Shown here piece by piece: positions 44,454 through 52,580 of a stretch of 64,000 bases of DNA; position 1 is the stretch's first letter; the number at the start of each line of letters is the position of its first letter. The notes under the pieces are model-generated. The model saw nothing but the letters and a program-made list of their open reading frames with translations. It was not told where the DNA came from and made no database searches. Source of the DNA: Chitinibacter sp. GC72 (lineage in GTDB: Bacteria > Pseudomonadota > Gammaproteobacteria > Burkholderiales > Chitinibacteraceae); contig NZ_VIRW01000005.1 in NCBI RefSeq assembly GCF_009760905.1, positions 62,001 to 126,000 on the forward strand, given 5' to 3'. Position numbers and translations under genes: made by a program.

Positions 44454-45593
44454 ATGAACAAATTGATTGCTGCTGCAGTTGCTGCTGCTTTTATTGCCCC
44501 TGCTGTAATGGCCGATGTTGATTTGGGTCCTGTGAAAATTTACGGCAGTCTGCGCACTGCAGTAGAAGTTGCCAGCGTGTCACCTTTGAAAGGGACTGCT
44601 CTGACTGATATTACTGACGATCAAACCCGCCTAGCAGATCAAGGTTCACGCTTTGGTGTTAAAGGCGAGTGGAAGATCAGTGATGATTTGAAAGCGATTG
44701 GTCAAGTTGAATCACGTTTTTATGTTGGTGATAGCGGAGAGAAGAAATCGGCTTCAGCGACATTTGGCACGCGAAATACTTTCATTGGTTTGAATAGCAA
44801 CAAAGCGGGTAAGTTTTTGGCAGGTCGGCATGATAATGCTTATAAAAATCTTAAGAAAGCCGCATACGGCGTATTTGATGACAACCTGAACGATACAACT
44901 GATCTGACTGGTAAAGATTCAATTATCGGCCGCATGGGGGGGCGTGAAGGTGACATCGTTCATTACGAAACACCAAATCTTGCAGGCTTTAATGCGCAAT
45001 TGAGCTACAATTTCGGCAAAGTAGGCGAAGTTCAAGCTCCTCAGCTTTCACTAATGGCCGCATACTCTAGCCAATTCTTTGATGTGGGTGTTGGTTATGC
45101 ACAGTTGAGCGATGCATCATATGATTTGACTGGTGTGAAGCTGTCAAGCAAATCAGATAAAACTGGTAGTCAAGGTAATGAATCTGCCGATGCATTCACC
45201 GTGGGCGCTACTGCTAAATTCTCAGGCGTAAAAGTAAGCGCTGTATGGGAAAAAATGAATAGCGAATACACTATTGCCCCAGCCGCCAAGGTTGACCAAG
45301 AGCAAAATACTTATGGTTTTGGTGTGGCGTATGGTATGGGCGATTGGAACTTCCACGCTAACTATGCAATCGCTGATGAAGCAGAGCAGAATGGTAAAAA
45401 AGTTGCCGATTCTGGTGCCAAACAGTTTGGTCTGGGTGCGTCATACAAATTGCATAAACAAGTTCGTGTGATTGCGACATACACTAAAATCGATAACGAT
45501 GCTAAAGCTAACTCAACCACAGGTTCTGGTTTTGCTTTGAGCAAAGGCTCTGACGCCAGCATTATCGCAATCGGTCTGCGTGGTGATTTCTAA
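44454..45593 (+). CDS. Outer membrane porin, second of two
   Basis: This is a second porin-family beta-barrel protein, 379 residues, only loosely similar to the neighbouring one. It has a signal peptide (MNKLIAAAVAAAFIAPAVMA), a DLGPVKIYGSLRTAVEVAS first strand, a porin signature GSRFGVKGEWKISDDLKAIGQVE split near 64-85, FGTRNTFIGL near 104 and a C-terminal GLRGDF ending in Phe. It resembles Neisseria/Burkholderia-type porins (OmpC-like family). A CGGAG site lies 9 bp before the ATG. The gene lies after a terminator and so has its own promoter; TTGTCA and TATTAA at 44353-44380 are a possible pair. Confidence 0.9.
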   Translation: MNKLIAAAVAAAFIAPAVMADVDLGPVKIYGSLRTAVEVASVSPLKGTALTDITDDQTRLADQGSRFGVKGEWKISDDLKAIGQVESRFYVGDSGEKKSASATFGTRNTFIGLNSNKAGKFLAGRHDNAYKNLKKAAYGVFDDNLNDTTDLTGKDSIIGRMGGREGDIVHYETPNLAGFNAQLSYNFGKVGEVQAPQLSLMAAYSSQFFDVGVGYAQLSDASYDLTGVKLSSKSDKTGSQGNESADAFTVGATAKFSGVKVSAVWEKMNSEYTIAPAAKVDQEQNTYGFGVAYGMGDWNFHANYAIADEAEQNGKKVADSGAKQFGLGASYKLHKQVRVIATYTKIDNDAKANSTTGSGFALSKGSDASIIAIGLRGDF

Positions 45594-45632
45594 GCTGTAA
45601 AGATTGCTACGCTTGAAACCACCGGATTTGAT

Positions 45633-45668
45633 AACCGCCAATCTCAATTGAGATTGGCGGTTTTTTTT
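45633..45668 (+). terminator. Terminator after the second porin
   Basis: AACCGCCAATCTCAA and its exact complement form a 15-bp palindrome (45633-45662) followed by eight T's. The central pairs open to give the loop. Confidence 0.92.
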
Positions 45669-45770
45669 ATTTCGGCGGCTAGTAATCAATTATGGCTGGC
45701 TCCGCGTTGTGGGCTCTGGCGTGGTAAAATCGCCCACATTCAGAATTAAAACAGACTCTTGGAGTGCACC

Positions 45771-46871
45771 ATGTCGGGCAATAGTTTGGGCTTGTTGTTT
45801 ACTGTAACTTCATTTGGCGAAAGCCACGGTGCTGGCATTGGCTGCATCGTCGATGGTTGCCCTCCGGGAATGGAATTGTCATTAGAAGACATCCAGCTCG
45901 AACTTGATCGCCGCAAGCCCGGTACCAGCCGTCATGTTACGCAGCGTAAAGAGCCCGATACTGTCGAAATTTTGTCTGGTATTTATGAAGGCAAAACTAC
46001 CGGCACACCGATTGCGCTGTTGATTCGCAACCAAGACCAACGCAGCCAAGACTACGGCAAAATCGTCGATACCTTCCGCCCGGGTCATGCCGATTACACT
46101 TACTGGCATAAATACGGCATCCGCGATCCACGCGGTGGCGGCCGCTCTTCCGCGCGTGAAACCGCCGTGCGCGTTGCGGCTGGTGCGATTGCTAAGAAAT
46201 GGTTACGCGAAAAGTTCGGCATTGTAATTCGCGGTTATATGAGCAAATTGGGCGAGATTGATATCCCATTCCAAAGCTGGGATCACGTGAGCGAGAATGC
46301 CTTTTTTGCGCCAAATGCCGAGATTGTGCCGCAGCTCGAAGACTATATGGATGCGATTCGCAAAGAGCGCGATTCGGTTGGTGCGCAAATTTCAGTGGTG
46401 GCTGAGAATGTGCCTGTTGGTTGGGGTGAGCCTGTGTACGATAGGCTCGACGCCGAAATCGCGTACGCGATGATGAATATCAATGCGGTGAAAGGCGTTG
46501 AAATTGGCGCAGGCTTTACCAGCGTTGCGCAGCGCGGCTCTGTGCATTGCGATGAGTTGACGCCAAATGGCTTTGCCACCAATCATGCTGGTGGTATTTT
46601 GGGGGGTATATCGACAGGGCAGGCGATTACAGTGAACTTGGCGGTTAAACCCACCTCCAGTATTGCTCAAGAGCGCCAGTCAATCGACAAAATGGGCAAT
46701 TCGGTCATGATGGCCACCACAGGCCGCCATGACCCTTGCGTAGGCATTCGCGCAACGCCGATTGCTGAAGCGATGCTGGCCTTGGTGTTGATTGATCATG
46801 CCTTGCGTCACCGCGCGCAGTGCGGTGATGTGGTGGTGAATACGCCGAAAATCCCGGGCAGTATCACCTGA
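45771..46871 (+). CDS. aroC: Chorismate synthase
   Basis: AroC makes chorismate from EPSP, the last shared step of aromatic amino-acid synthesis, using reduced FMN. The start at 45771 (MSGNSLG) is set by GGAG eight bases before it; a TTG four codons upstream is not needed. The 366-residue protein has [18 protein letters not shown] near 6-22, [29 protein letters not shown] near 105-135 (shown in parts) and EVGAGF-type signature at GVEIGAGF near 242. Length is normal. Its TGA overlaps the next gene's ATG (TGATG). Confidence 0.96.
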   Translation: MSGNSLGLLFTVTSFGESHGAGIGCIVDGCPPGMELSLEDIQLELDRRKPGTSRHVTQRKEPDTVEILSGIYEGKTTGTPIALLIRNQDQRSQDYGKIVDTFRPGHADYTYWHKYGIRDPRGGGRSSARETAVRVAAGAIAKKWLREKFGIVIRGYMSKLGEIDIPFQSWDHVSENAFFAPNAEIVPQLEDYMDAIRKERDSVGAQISVVAENVPVGWGEPVYDRLDAEIAYAMMNINAVKGVEIGAGFTSVAQRGSVHCDELTPNGFATNHAGGILGGISTGQAITVNLAVKPTSSIAQERQSIDKMGNSVMMATTGRHDPCVGIRATPIAEAMLALVLIDHALRHRAQCGDVVVNTPKIPGSIT

Positions 46872-47575
46872 TGTCGGCGCGCGCACTGTTGACGATATTT
46901 GTGCTGGCCGTGCTGGCGGGCTGTGCCAGCCCGTCGTTTGTGGCCACCGTGTCGGTGCGCCATCAATTACCCGCAGGCGTGTTGAAGGCTTCGGCTCCTG
47001 CTGCATCCGGTGCCGCTGCAGTCGCCGCCGCGATGGCCCGGCCCAAAGCTTTTGCGTTTGAGCGCAGCGCCTCGCAAACGCAAAGTCTGGCCTATCAGCA
47101 ATATGAGACCGAGCTAGCGCAACATCTGGTTGAGCAAGGCCTGATCTGGCAGCGAGACCCGAAAGCGGCCGATTGGCTGGTGCGGTTTGATTACCAGATC
47201 GACGATGGCAAGAATAAATCGTACCAGCAACCAATCTGGGGCACGATAGGCTACTCGGTCAGCTATCGGCGCGTGATCAGCGGCGGCAGTGTGGTGTTTA
47301 TCCCGCGCTATTACCCGGAAACCGGCATCGTCGGCACGCAAACGGTGAATGAAACCATTTATACCCGCGAAGTATTTGTCGATATTCTGGATCGTAAAAC
47401 GCTGGATAAAGGTGAATTTGCCAAGCTCTACGAAGGCCGGGTGCGCAATCGTAGCCAGAATGATGAGCTCGATGCCGCCGTACCGTGGCTGATTCGCAGT
47501 CTGTTTAAACCCTTTCCAGGCCCTTCGGGCGTGAGCCGTGAAGTGCGCATGCCAATGACGACGCCAACTCCTTAA
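46871..47575 (+). CDS. DUF4136-type lipoprotein
   Basis: The function is unknown. The 234-residue protein has a lipoprotein signal peptide ([18 protein letters not shown], lipidated Cys18) and a mature domain of the DUF4136 pattern: an ALA-rich segment, KAFAFERSASQTQSLAYQQYE near 58-78, a strand stretch VRFDYQIDDGKNKSY near 100-115 and a C-terminal DAAVPWLIRSLFKPFPG near 205-221. Such lipoproteins are usually attached to the outer membrane. It starts within the aroC stop codon, so it is coupled, and precedes hpnD by 23 bp. A link with hopanoid/squalene synthesis is only positional. Confidence 0.8.
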   Translation: MSARALLTIFVLAVLAGCASPSFVATVSVRHQLPAGVLKASAPAASGAAAVAAAMARPKAFAFERSASQTQSLAYQQYETELAQHLVEQGLIWQRDPKAADWLVRFDYQIDDGKNKSYQQPIWGTIGYSVSYRRVISGGSVVFIPRYYPETGIVGTQTVNETIYTREVFVDILDRKTLDKGEFAKLYEGRVRNRSQNDELDAAVPWLIRSLFKPFPGPSGVSREVRMPMTTPTP

Positions 47576-47598
47576 TTCATTTCGACCCGAGACGTCCT

Positions 47599-48435
47599 GT
47601 GACACCAGATCAATATTGCGAAGACAAAGCCGCCAAAAGTGGCTCGAGTTTTTATTACAGCTTTCGCTTTTTAAGCCCAGAAAAACGCATCGCGATTACC
47701 GCCTTGTATGCCTTCTGTCGTGAAGTCGACGACGTCGTCGACGAATGCACCGACGAAGGCGTGGCGCGCACGACGCTGAACTGGTGGCGTAATGAAGTCG
47801 ATCAGATGTACGCTGGCGCGCCGCAGCATCCGGTCACGCAATCTCTGCTGCCCGCAGTCAAAGCCTACGATTTACCGCGCGAGCTGTTTTTGGAAATCAT
47901 CGACGGCATGGAGATGGATCTGAATCAAGCGCGCTACAACAGCTTTAAAGATCTGCACCTGTATTGCTACCGCGTTGCCAGCGTTGTCGGCCAATTGGCC
48001 GCCAGCATTTTTGGCTACACCGATCGCAAAACGCTGAAATACGCGCACGATTTGGGCATCGCATTTCAGCTGACCAATATCATTCGTGACGTCGGCGAAG
48101 ACGCGCGCCGTGGCCGCATTTATTTGCCGGTGGACGAGTTGCAACGCTTTAACGTGCCAGCGGCTGATATTCTGAGTTACCGCGAAACGGCCGAATTTAA
48201 AGCGTTGATGAATTTCCAGATCGATCGTGCCGAGCAATATTACGAGCAGGCGATGAAATTGCTGCCCGAAGTCGATAAGAAAAACCAGCGTACAGGCCTG
48301 GTGATGGCGGCGATTTACCGCGCCACTTTGGCCGAGATTCGCTTGGAAGGCGCGCAGAAAGTCCTCAACCAGCGCACCTCACTCACACCAATCCGTAAAT
48401 TGTGGCTGGCGTGGAAAACATGGTGGTTTGCCTAA
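47599..48435 (+). CDS. hpnD: Presqualene diphosphate synthase HpnD
   Basis: HpnD condenses two farnesyl diphosphates to presqualene diphosphate. The 278-residue protein starts with GTG and has the squalene/phytoene synthase motifs: YYSFRFLSPEKRIAITALYAFCREVDDVVDE split near 16-50 with the first Asp-rich site, LTNIIRDVGEDARRGRIYLP near 155-175 with the second Asp-rich site, and a C-terminal hydrophobic tail. The DDVVDE motif and length agree with HpnD rather than HpnC. It overlaps or abuts hpnE. A dedicated hpnC was not seen in the window. Confidence 0.92.
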   Translation: MTPDQYCEDKAAKSGSSFYYSFRFLSPEKRIAITALYAFCREVDDVVDECTDEGVARTTLNWWRNEVDQMYAGAPQHPVTQSLLPAVKAYDLPRELFLEIIDGMEMDLNQARYNSFKDLHLYCYRVASVVGQLAASIFGYTDRKTLKYAHDLGIAFQLTNIIRDVGEDARRGRIYLPVDELQRFNVPAADILSYRETAEFKALMNFQIDRAEQYYEQAMKLLPEVDKKNQRTGLVMAAIYRATLAEIRLEGAQKVLNQRTSLTPIRKLWLAWKTWWFA

Positions 48436-48439
48436 GCCA

Positions 48440-49816
48440 ATGACTGCTTTAAATCTAGGCCGTAAACGCGTCGCCATCATCGGGGGCGGCTACGCTGGCA
48501 TGGCTGCTGCGGTTGAGCTAGCGGCGGCTGGTGTGCAAGTGACTGTTTTCGAAGCTGGCAAAGTGCTCGGTGGCCGTGCTCGGCGGGTTGAGCGCGCTTC
48601 ACTGTCGTCGCATAACACTAGCAACAAACCTGCGGCGCTCGACAATGGCCAGCATTTGGTCATCGGTGCATACAGCGAATTACTGCGCTTGATGCGCGTG
48701 TGTGGCGTCGATCTGGAAGCTGCGTTTTTGCGCCAGCCGATGCGACTCCAAGTTGAACCCGACTTTCTACTCGAATGCCCGCGCTTACCTGCGCCGCTGC
48801 ATTTGGCCGTCGGCTTATTCCGCGCCAAAGGCCTTAATTGGGGCGAGCGCTGGGCGCTGATCCGTGCGATTCAAGTCGCGAAATGGCGTGGCTGGCGGCT
48901 GAAAAAAGATGTCACCGTCGCAGAGTGGCTGCAGCTACAACACCAGCCTGCAACGTTGATCAGCCGCTTCTGGGCGCCGCTAACTTTGGCTGCGCTCAAT
49001 ACGCCGCTGGAACTGGCGAGCGCACAAGTGCTGCTGAATGTATTGCGCGACAGCCTGGGCGGCCGCCGTGCGGCATCTGATTTAATGCTGCCTAAACTTG
49101 ATTTTACTGATTTATTTCCTGCGCCTGCAGCCGAATTCGTCAAGGCTAATGGTGGGTATATTCAGCTAGGTCAACGTGTAAAAAGTGTTCATGGCAATAC
49201 AGGTGGGTGGTGTATTGATGGTGGCGAACAATATTTTGACGCCGTCATTATCGCAACCGCGCCGCACCAAGCGGCCAAACTGTTGGCTGATTCCAATCAG
49301 GCCAGCGAGTTAGCGCAGCAACTCGCCGCCTGGCCTTACCAGCCGATTGTCACCGTGTATTTGCAGTACGAAGCCGATGTAAAGCTGAGCCAGCCTATGC
49401 TGGGGCTTTCCGATGCGATCTCGCAATGGGTGTTTGATCGTGGCGTGACGCACGCGTGCCCAGGCTTGATTGCCGTGGTGATCTCAGCGCAGGGCCTGCA
49501 CAGCGGGCTAAGCCACGATGAGCTGGCCTTGGCGGTGCAGCAGGAATTACACGAGCGCTTGGACCTGCCTGATCTGGTTTTGCAACAACAGGTGATCACC
49601 GAAAAACGCGCGACGTTTGCGTGTACGCCTGATTTAGTTCGCCCCGATAATCGCACCGAGATTGCGGGTCTGTATCTGGCGGGCGATTACACCGCAGGTC
49701 TGGCGTCGATGAATGCCAATGGTTTTGAGGATGCGCGCGGCGAATATCCGGCGACGCTGGAAGGCGCGGTGCGCAGCGGTGTTAAAGCTGCGCGCGCAGT
49801 GTTGAAAGATTTTTAG
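48440..49816 (+). CDS. hpnE: Hydroxysqualene dehydroxylase HpnE
   Basis: HpnE is a flavoprotein that reduces hydroxysqualene to squalene in bacteria with the HpnCDE route. The chosen start (MTALNLGRKRV) gives 458 residues; a TTG at 48428 overlapping hpnD is an alternative. It has the FAD-binding IIGGGYAGMAAAVELAAAG near 15-33 and the amine-oxidase-type C-terminus with LYLAGDYTAGLASMNANGFE near 410-430, the latter with the SMNANGFEDA pattern of this family. It could otherwise belong to carotenoid desaturase-like enzymes. It lies next to hpnD with at most a short gap. Confidence 0.9.
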   Translation: MTALNLGRKRVAIIGGGYAGMAAAVELAAAGVQVTVFEAGKVLGGRARRVERASLSSHNTSNKPAALDNGQHLVIGAYSELLRLMRVCGVDLEAAFLRQPMRLQVEPDFLLECPRLPAPLHLAVGLFRAKGLNWGERWALIRAIQVAKWRGWRLKKDVTVAEWLQLQHQPATLISRFWAPLTLAALNTPLELASAQVLLNVLRDSLGGRRAASDLMLPKLDFTDLFPAPAAEFVKANGGYIQLGQRVKSVHGNTGGWCIDGGEQYFDAVIIATAPHQAAKLLADSNQASELAQQLAAWPYQPIVTVYLQYEADVKLSQPMLGLSDAISQWVFDRGVTHACPGLIAVVISAQGLHSGLSHDELALAVQQELHERLDLPDLVLQQQVITEKRATFACTPDLVRPDNRTEIAGLYLAGDYTAGLASMNANGFEDARGEYPATLEGAVRSGVKAARAVLKDF

Positions 49817-49894
49817 GGTATTGCTCTGTGGATCAATTGGCAATTGGCCTGTGTGGCAATACCTTGCTATGTATATTTAAACTTGGATCTCATC

Positions 49895-50650
49895 ATGGAA
49901 AGCTGGAAAAACTATCAGGCGCAGGCCAAATCAATGCAAGACCGTGTGATTTTGGTGACCGGCGCAGGGCAGGGCATCGGCGCGATGGCGGCGGTTGAGC
50001 TGGCCAAACTGGGCGCGACGGTGATTTTGCTCGGTCGCAATGAAAAGAAACTCAGCCGTACTTACGACGCGATTGAATCGGTCGGTGGGCCGCAACCGGC
50101 TGCCGTGCCGATGGATCTGGCCAAAGCGGGCGAGACCGAGCTGACGCAGCTGGGCGTGTTGATTCAGAAAGAATTTGGCCGCCTTGACGGCATTCTGCAT
50201 TGTGCGAATGGCTTTAATCATTTGTCGCCACTGACCATGCAAAAGCTCGACGAATGGGTGGATATGTTCCGCGTCAATGTCGCCGCACCATTTGCGATGA
50301 CTCGCACGCTATTGCCGCTGCTGCAAGCTGCACCCGACGCAGCCGTGCTGGTGATCGGTGAAAGCCACGCGTTTGAGCCTAAAGCGTACTGGGGCGGCTT
50401 TAGCGTGACCAAAGCAGGTCAGCATAATTGGGTGCAAATTGCCGCATCAGAATGGGATAAATTTGCCAATCTGCGCATCAATCATCTGGTGCCCGGCCCG
50501 ATCCAATCGCCATTCCGTTTGGCTACGCATCCGGCTGAGTCAAAAGACAGCTTGCCGGAAACCAGCGCCATCATGCCGGCTATTCTGTACTGGCTGGGGC
50601 AGGCCAGTCAGGGGCAAAGCGGTCAGACTTTGTTCTTTAGTGCAAAGTAA
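49895..50650 (+). CDS. Short-chain dehydrogenase/reductase family protein (YciK-like) with substituted catalytic Tyr
   Basis: The protein has an SDR Rossmann fold: VTGAGQGIG near residues 20-28 and the NAG-equivalent HCANGFN near 100-106. From the chosen start (MESWKNYQ) it is 251 residues. It resembles YciK in length and in the WGG-VTK segment. However, in the usual YxxxK active site the Tyr is Phe: AYWGGFSVTKAG near 165-176, and the catalytic Ser is in VIGESHAF near 152. This suggests altered or lost oxidoreductase activity. It follows hpnE but has a 78-bp gap and its own weak GGA site. Substrate and activity are unknown. Confidence 0.85.
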   Translation: MESWKNYQAQAKSMQDRVILVTGAGQGIGAMAAVELAKLGATVILLGRNEKKLSRTYDAIESVGGPQPAAVPMDLAKAGETELTQLGVLIQKEFGRLDGILHCANGFNHLSPLTMQKLDEWVDMFRVNVAAPFAMTRTLLPLLQAAPDAAVLVIGESHAFEPKAYWGGFSVTKAGQHNWVQIAASEWDKFANLRINHLVPGPIQSPFRLATHPAESKDSLPETSAIMPAILYWLGQASQGQSGQTLFFSAK

Positions 50651-50812
50651 AAAATACCATGCAATTTTTAGCGCAGGACGATGAACTTTCCGCCGCGTAT
50701 TCCCTCTGAGCTAGGGTAAGTTTGTGATTGATCTCCAAGCTTAAGTACTCTGCCGAAAGGCTGTGGTGCAACGCAAGTGTGTAGTTTGTTTCATCTCTCC
50801 CTGTAGTTACTA
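50651..50812 (+). other. Intergenic stretch before the terminator array
   Basis: No gene is recognised in these 162 bp. A weak promoter-like pair TTGTGA (50722-50727) and TACTCT (50746-50751), 18 bp apart, would start a short transcript that ends in the terminator array; a small RNA is therefore possible but unsupported by any recognised family. Confidence 0.3.
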
Positions 50813-50967
50813 GCCCCGCCTCGCGCGGGGCGTTTTTTTGAGTTTCCCGCCTTGAGCGGGGTGTTTTTTTTCAGTTTCCCCGCTCTGAGTGGGGCGTTTT
50901 TGAGTTTCCCGCCTTGAGCGGGGTGTTTTTTTTCAGTTTCCCCGCTCTGAGTGGGGCGTTTTTTAGT
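50813..50967 (+). terminator. Array of five tandem rho-independent terminators with a 62-bp direct repeat
   Basis: Five GC-rich hairpins each end in a T-run. The first is GCCCCGC/GCGGGGC (50813-50831) with seven T's. Then a 62-bp unit at 50840-50901 is repeated exactly at 50902-50963. Each unit holds CCCGC-CTTGA-GCGGG followed by eight T's and CCCCGCT/AGTGGGG followed by five or more T's. All point in the plus direction, away from the SDR gene and into the 3' end of ccoG. Confidence 0.9.
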
Positions 50968-50975
50968 CTCCCGCT

Positions 50976-52397
50976 TTACCGGCCAAAAAACGTCGCAGCT
51001 TCATGAATCTGTACTGCGGCATCATCCCGCGCCCGGATGCTAAATTGAATCGGATTTGCGCCAGCCTTGGCGTGGCTGGCTGCGGTGCGAACGCGCACGA
51101 CAAATTCCTTGCTTTCTGTTCCTGCCAATTGCAAGGCTTCATTCCGGTTAATTTCGGTGCTGATGCCATCCAGCCCCGTGGCGGTCAGCATAAATTCGCG
51201 TGGGTGCTCGGCGGTATTTTGCAGCCGAACACGATACACGTTTTCCAGCTCGCCACTCGCCAGCTCGCGTAGCAGCGTATTGCGCTCGCGGACAATTTCG
51301 GCCTTGATCGGCTGGTGGTGTTGCAATGAATAGGCGCTGATGGCCATCACCGCCAGCAGCATCACGCTAAACAGTGCTAGTTGCGGGCGGCGTAAATGGG
51401 GCCACCAGCGTGTCTGGTGAGCCGGATTCTCCAACTGATTGGCCGTGGTGTAGCGGATCAGCCCACGCGGATAACCCACCTGATCCATCACCTGATCACA
51501 GGCATCAATACAGGCGGTACAGCCGATGCATTCGTATTGCAAACCATCGCGAATATCAATGCCAACGGGGCAGACCTGCACGCACATCGTGCACGACACG
51601 CATTCACCCAGCCCCTGCAATTGGTAATTGCTGCCAATTCCACGCGCGCCGCGTGGTTCGCCGCGATTGCTGTCGTAGCTGATGATCAGCGTGTCTTTAT
51701 CAAACATCGTGCTTTGAAAGCGCGAATACGGGCACATATGCTGGCACACTTGCTCGCGCAACCAACCTGCGTTGCCATAGGTTGCAAGGCCATAAAACAA
51801 AATCCAGAACGTATCCCACGGCCCCATGTTTAATGTCGCCAAGCCGCTTTGGAGTTCGGCCATTGGCGTGAAATAGGCGACGAAGGTCAGCCCTGTGAAT
51901 AAAGACAGCGTAATCCAGATAGTGTGTTTCAGCGTTTTGATGCCGATCTTGCGAGCGGAAAGTGGCGCTTGATCGAGCTTGATCCGCGCCGATCGATCGC
52001 CCTCGGTCCATTTTTCTATCCACAAAAAAATCTCGGTATATACCGTTTGTGGACAGGCATAACCACACCATAGCCGCCCGCCAATCGCCGTCCAGACAAA
52101 CAGCCCAAACGCCGACACCAGCAGCAGCGCCATCAGGTAGATAAAATCTTGCGGCAGGAACACGAGGCCAAAAATATAAAATTTGCTGTTAGCGATATCG
52201 AATAGCAGCGCTTGGCGGCCGTTGATCTCTAGCCACGGTACGCCGTAAAAAAACAATTGCGTTACAACAACGAAGAAAATCCGCCAATTATTAAAGTAAC
52301 CCGTCACCCAGCGCGGGTAGATTTTTTTATGCGAGTGAAAATGGATAATTTGCGCGTCGCTACTGGACGACGCTGAGTTGGGCGTTGAGCTATTCAT
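50976..52397 (-). CDS. ccoG: Cytochrome c oxidase accessory protein CcoG (FixG/RdxA)
   Basis: CcoG is a membrane iron-sulfur protein that reduces copper for assembly of cbb3-type cytochrome oxidase. The start at 52397 (MNSSTPNSA) gives 473 residues. It has several membrane helices (about residues 45-110, 170-220, 350-370), a CxxxC pair in GRLWCGYACPQTVYTE near 108, two 4Fe-4S motifs in CVSCTMCVQVCPVGID near 263 and CIGCTACIDACDQ near 288, and a C-terminal FixG-type beta domain. Cco oxidase genes themselves are not in the window. It is divergent from the MocR gene. Confidence 0.94.
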   Translation of the reverse strand: MNSSTPNSASSSSDAQIIHFHSHKKIYPRWVTGYFNNWRIFFVVVTQLFFYGVPWLEINGRQALLFDIANSKFYIFGLVFLPQDFIYLMALLLVSAFGLFVWTAIGGRLWCGYACPQTVYTEIFLWIEKWTEGDRSARIKLDQAPLSARKIGIKTLKHTIWITLSLFTGLTFVAYFTPMAELQSGLATLNMGPWDTFWILFYGLATYGNAGWLREQVCQHMCPYSRFQSTMFDKDTLIISYDSNRGEPRGARGIGSNYQLQGLGECVSCTMCVQVCPVGIDIRDGLQYECIGCTACIDACDQVMDQVGYPRGLIRYTTANQLENPAHQTRWWPHLRRPQLALFSVMLLAVMAISAYSLQHHQPIKAEIVRERNTLLRELASGELENVYRVRLQNTAEHPREFMLTATGLDGISTEINRNEALQLAGTESKEFVVRVRTAASHAKAGANPIQFSIRARDDAAVQIHEAATFFGR

Positions 52398-52511
52398 TGC
52401 GCAGACCTGGCCGAGGGTGGACTGAAATACCGTCGAGTATGCGATACTGCGCAAAGGCAGAACAGAATCAGAAAACGAATCAAATACCGGATCAGATTGA
52501 TCAATACAGAA

Positions 52512-52580
52512 GGTTTGTTATGAAACGCTACGAAGGTCTGTTATGAAACGCTACGAAGGTCTGTTATGAAACGCTATGAA
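52512..52580 (+). repeat. Three tandem copies of a 23-bp unit spanning the MocR ribosome-binding site and start codon
   Basis: Units at 52512-52534, 52535-52557 and 52558-52580 differ at only two positions. Each unit contains a start codon (ATG at 52520, 52543, 52566) preceded by a GAAGG ribosome-binding site, five bases with CTGTT-like sequence, and the codons AAACGCTA(C/T)GAA. Because 23 is not a multiple of three, each ATG is in a different frame. The first two encode the 8-residue MKRYEGLL and stop at a TGA overlapping the next ATG (ATGA). Confidence 0.92.

Noticed and set aside
50840-50963. Possible CRISPR-like direct repeat
   Set aside because: Two adjacent exact 62-bp units have no spacers between them, and each holds hairpins with T-runs; they are tandem terminators.
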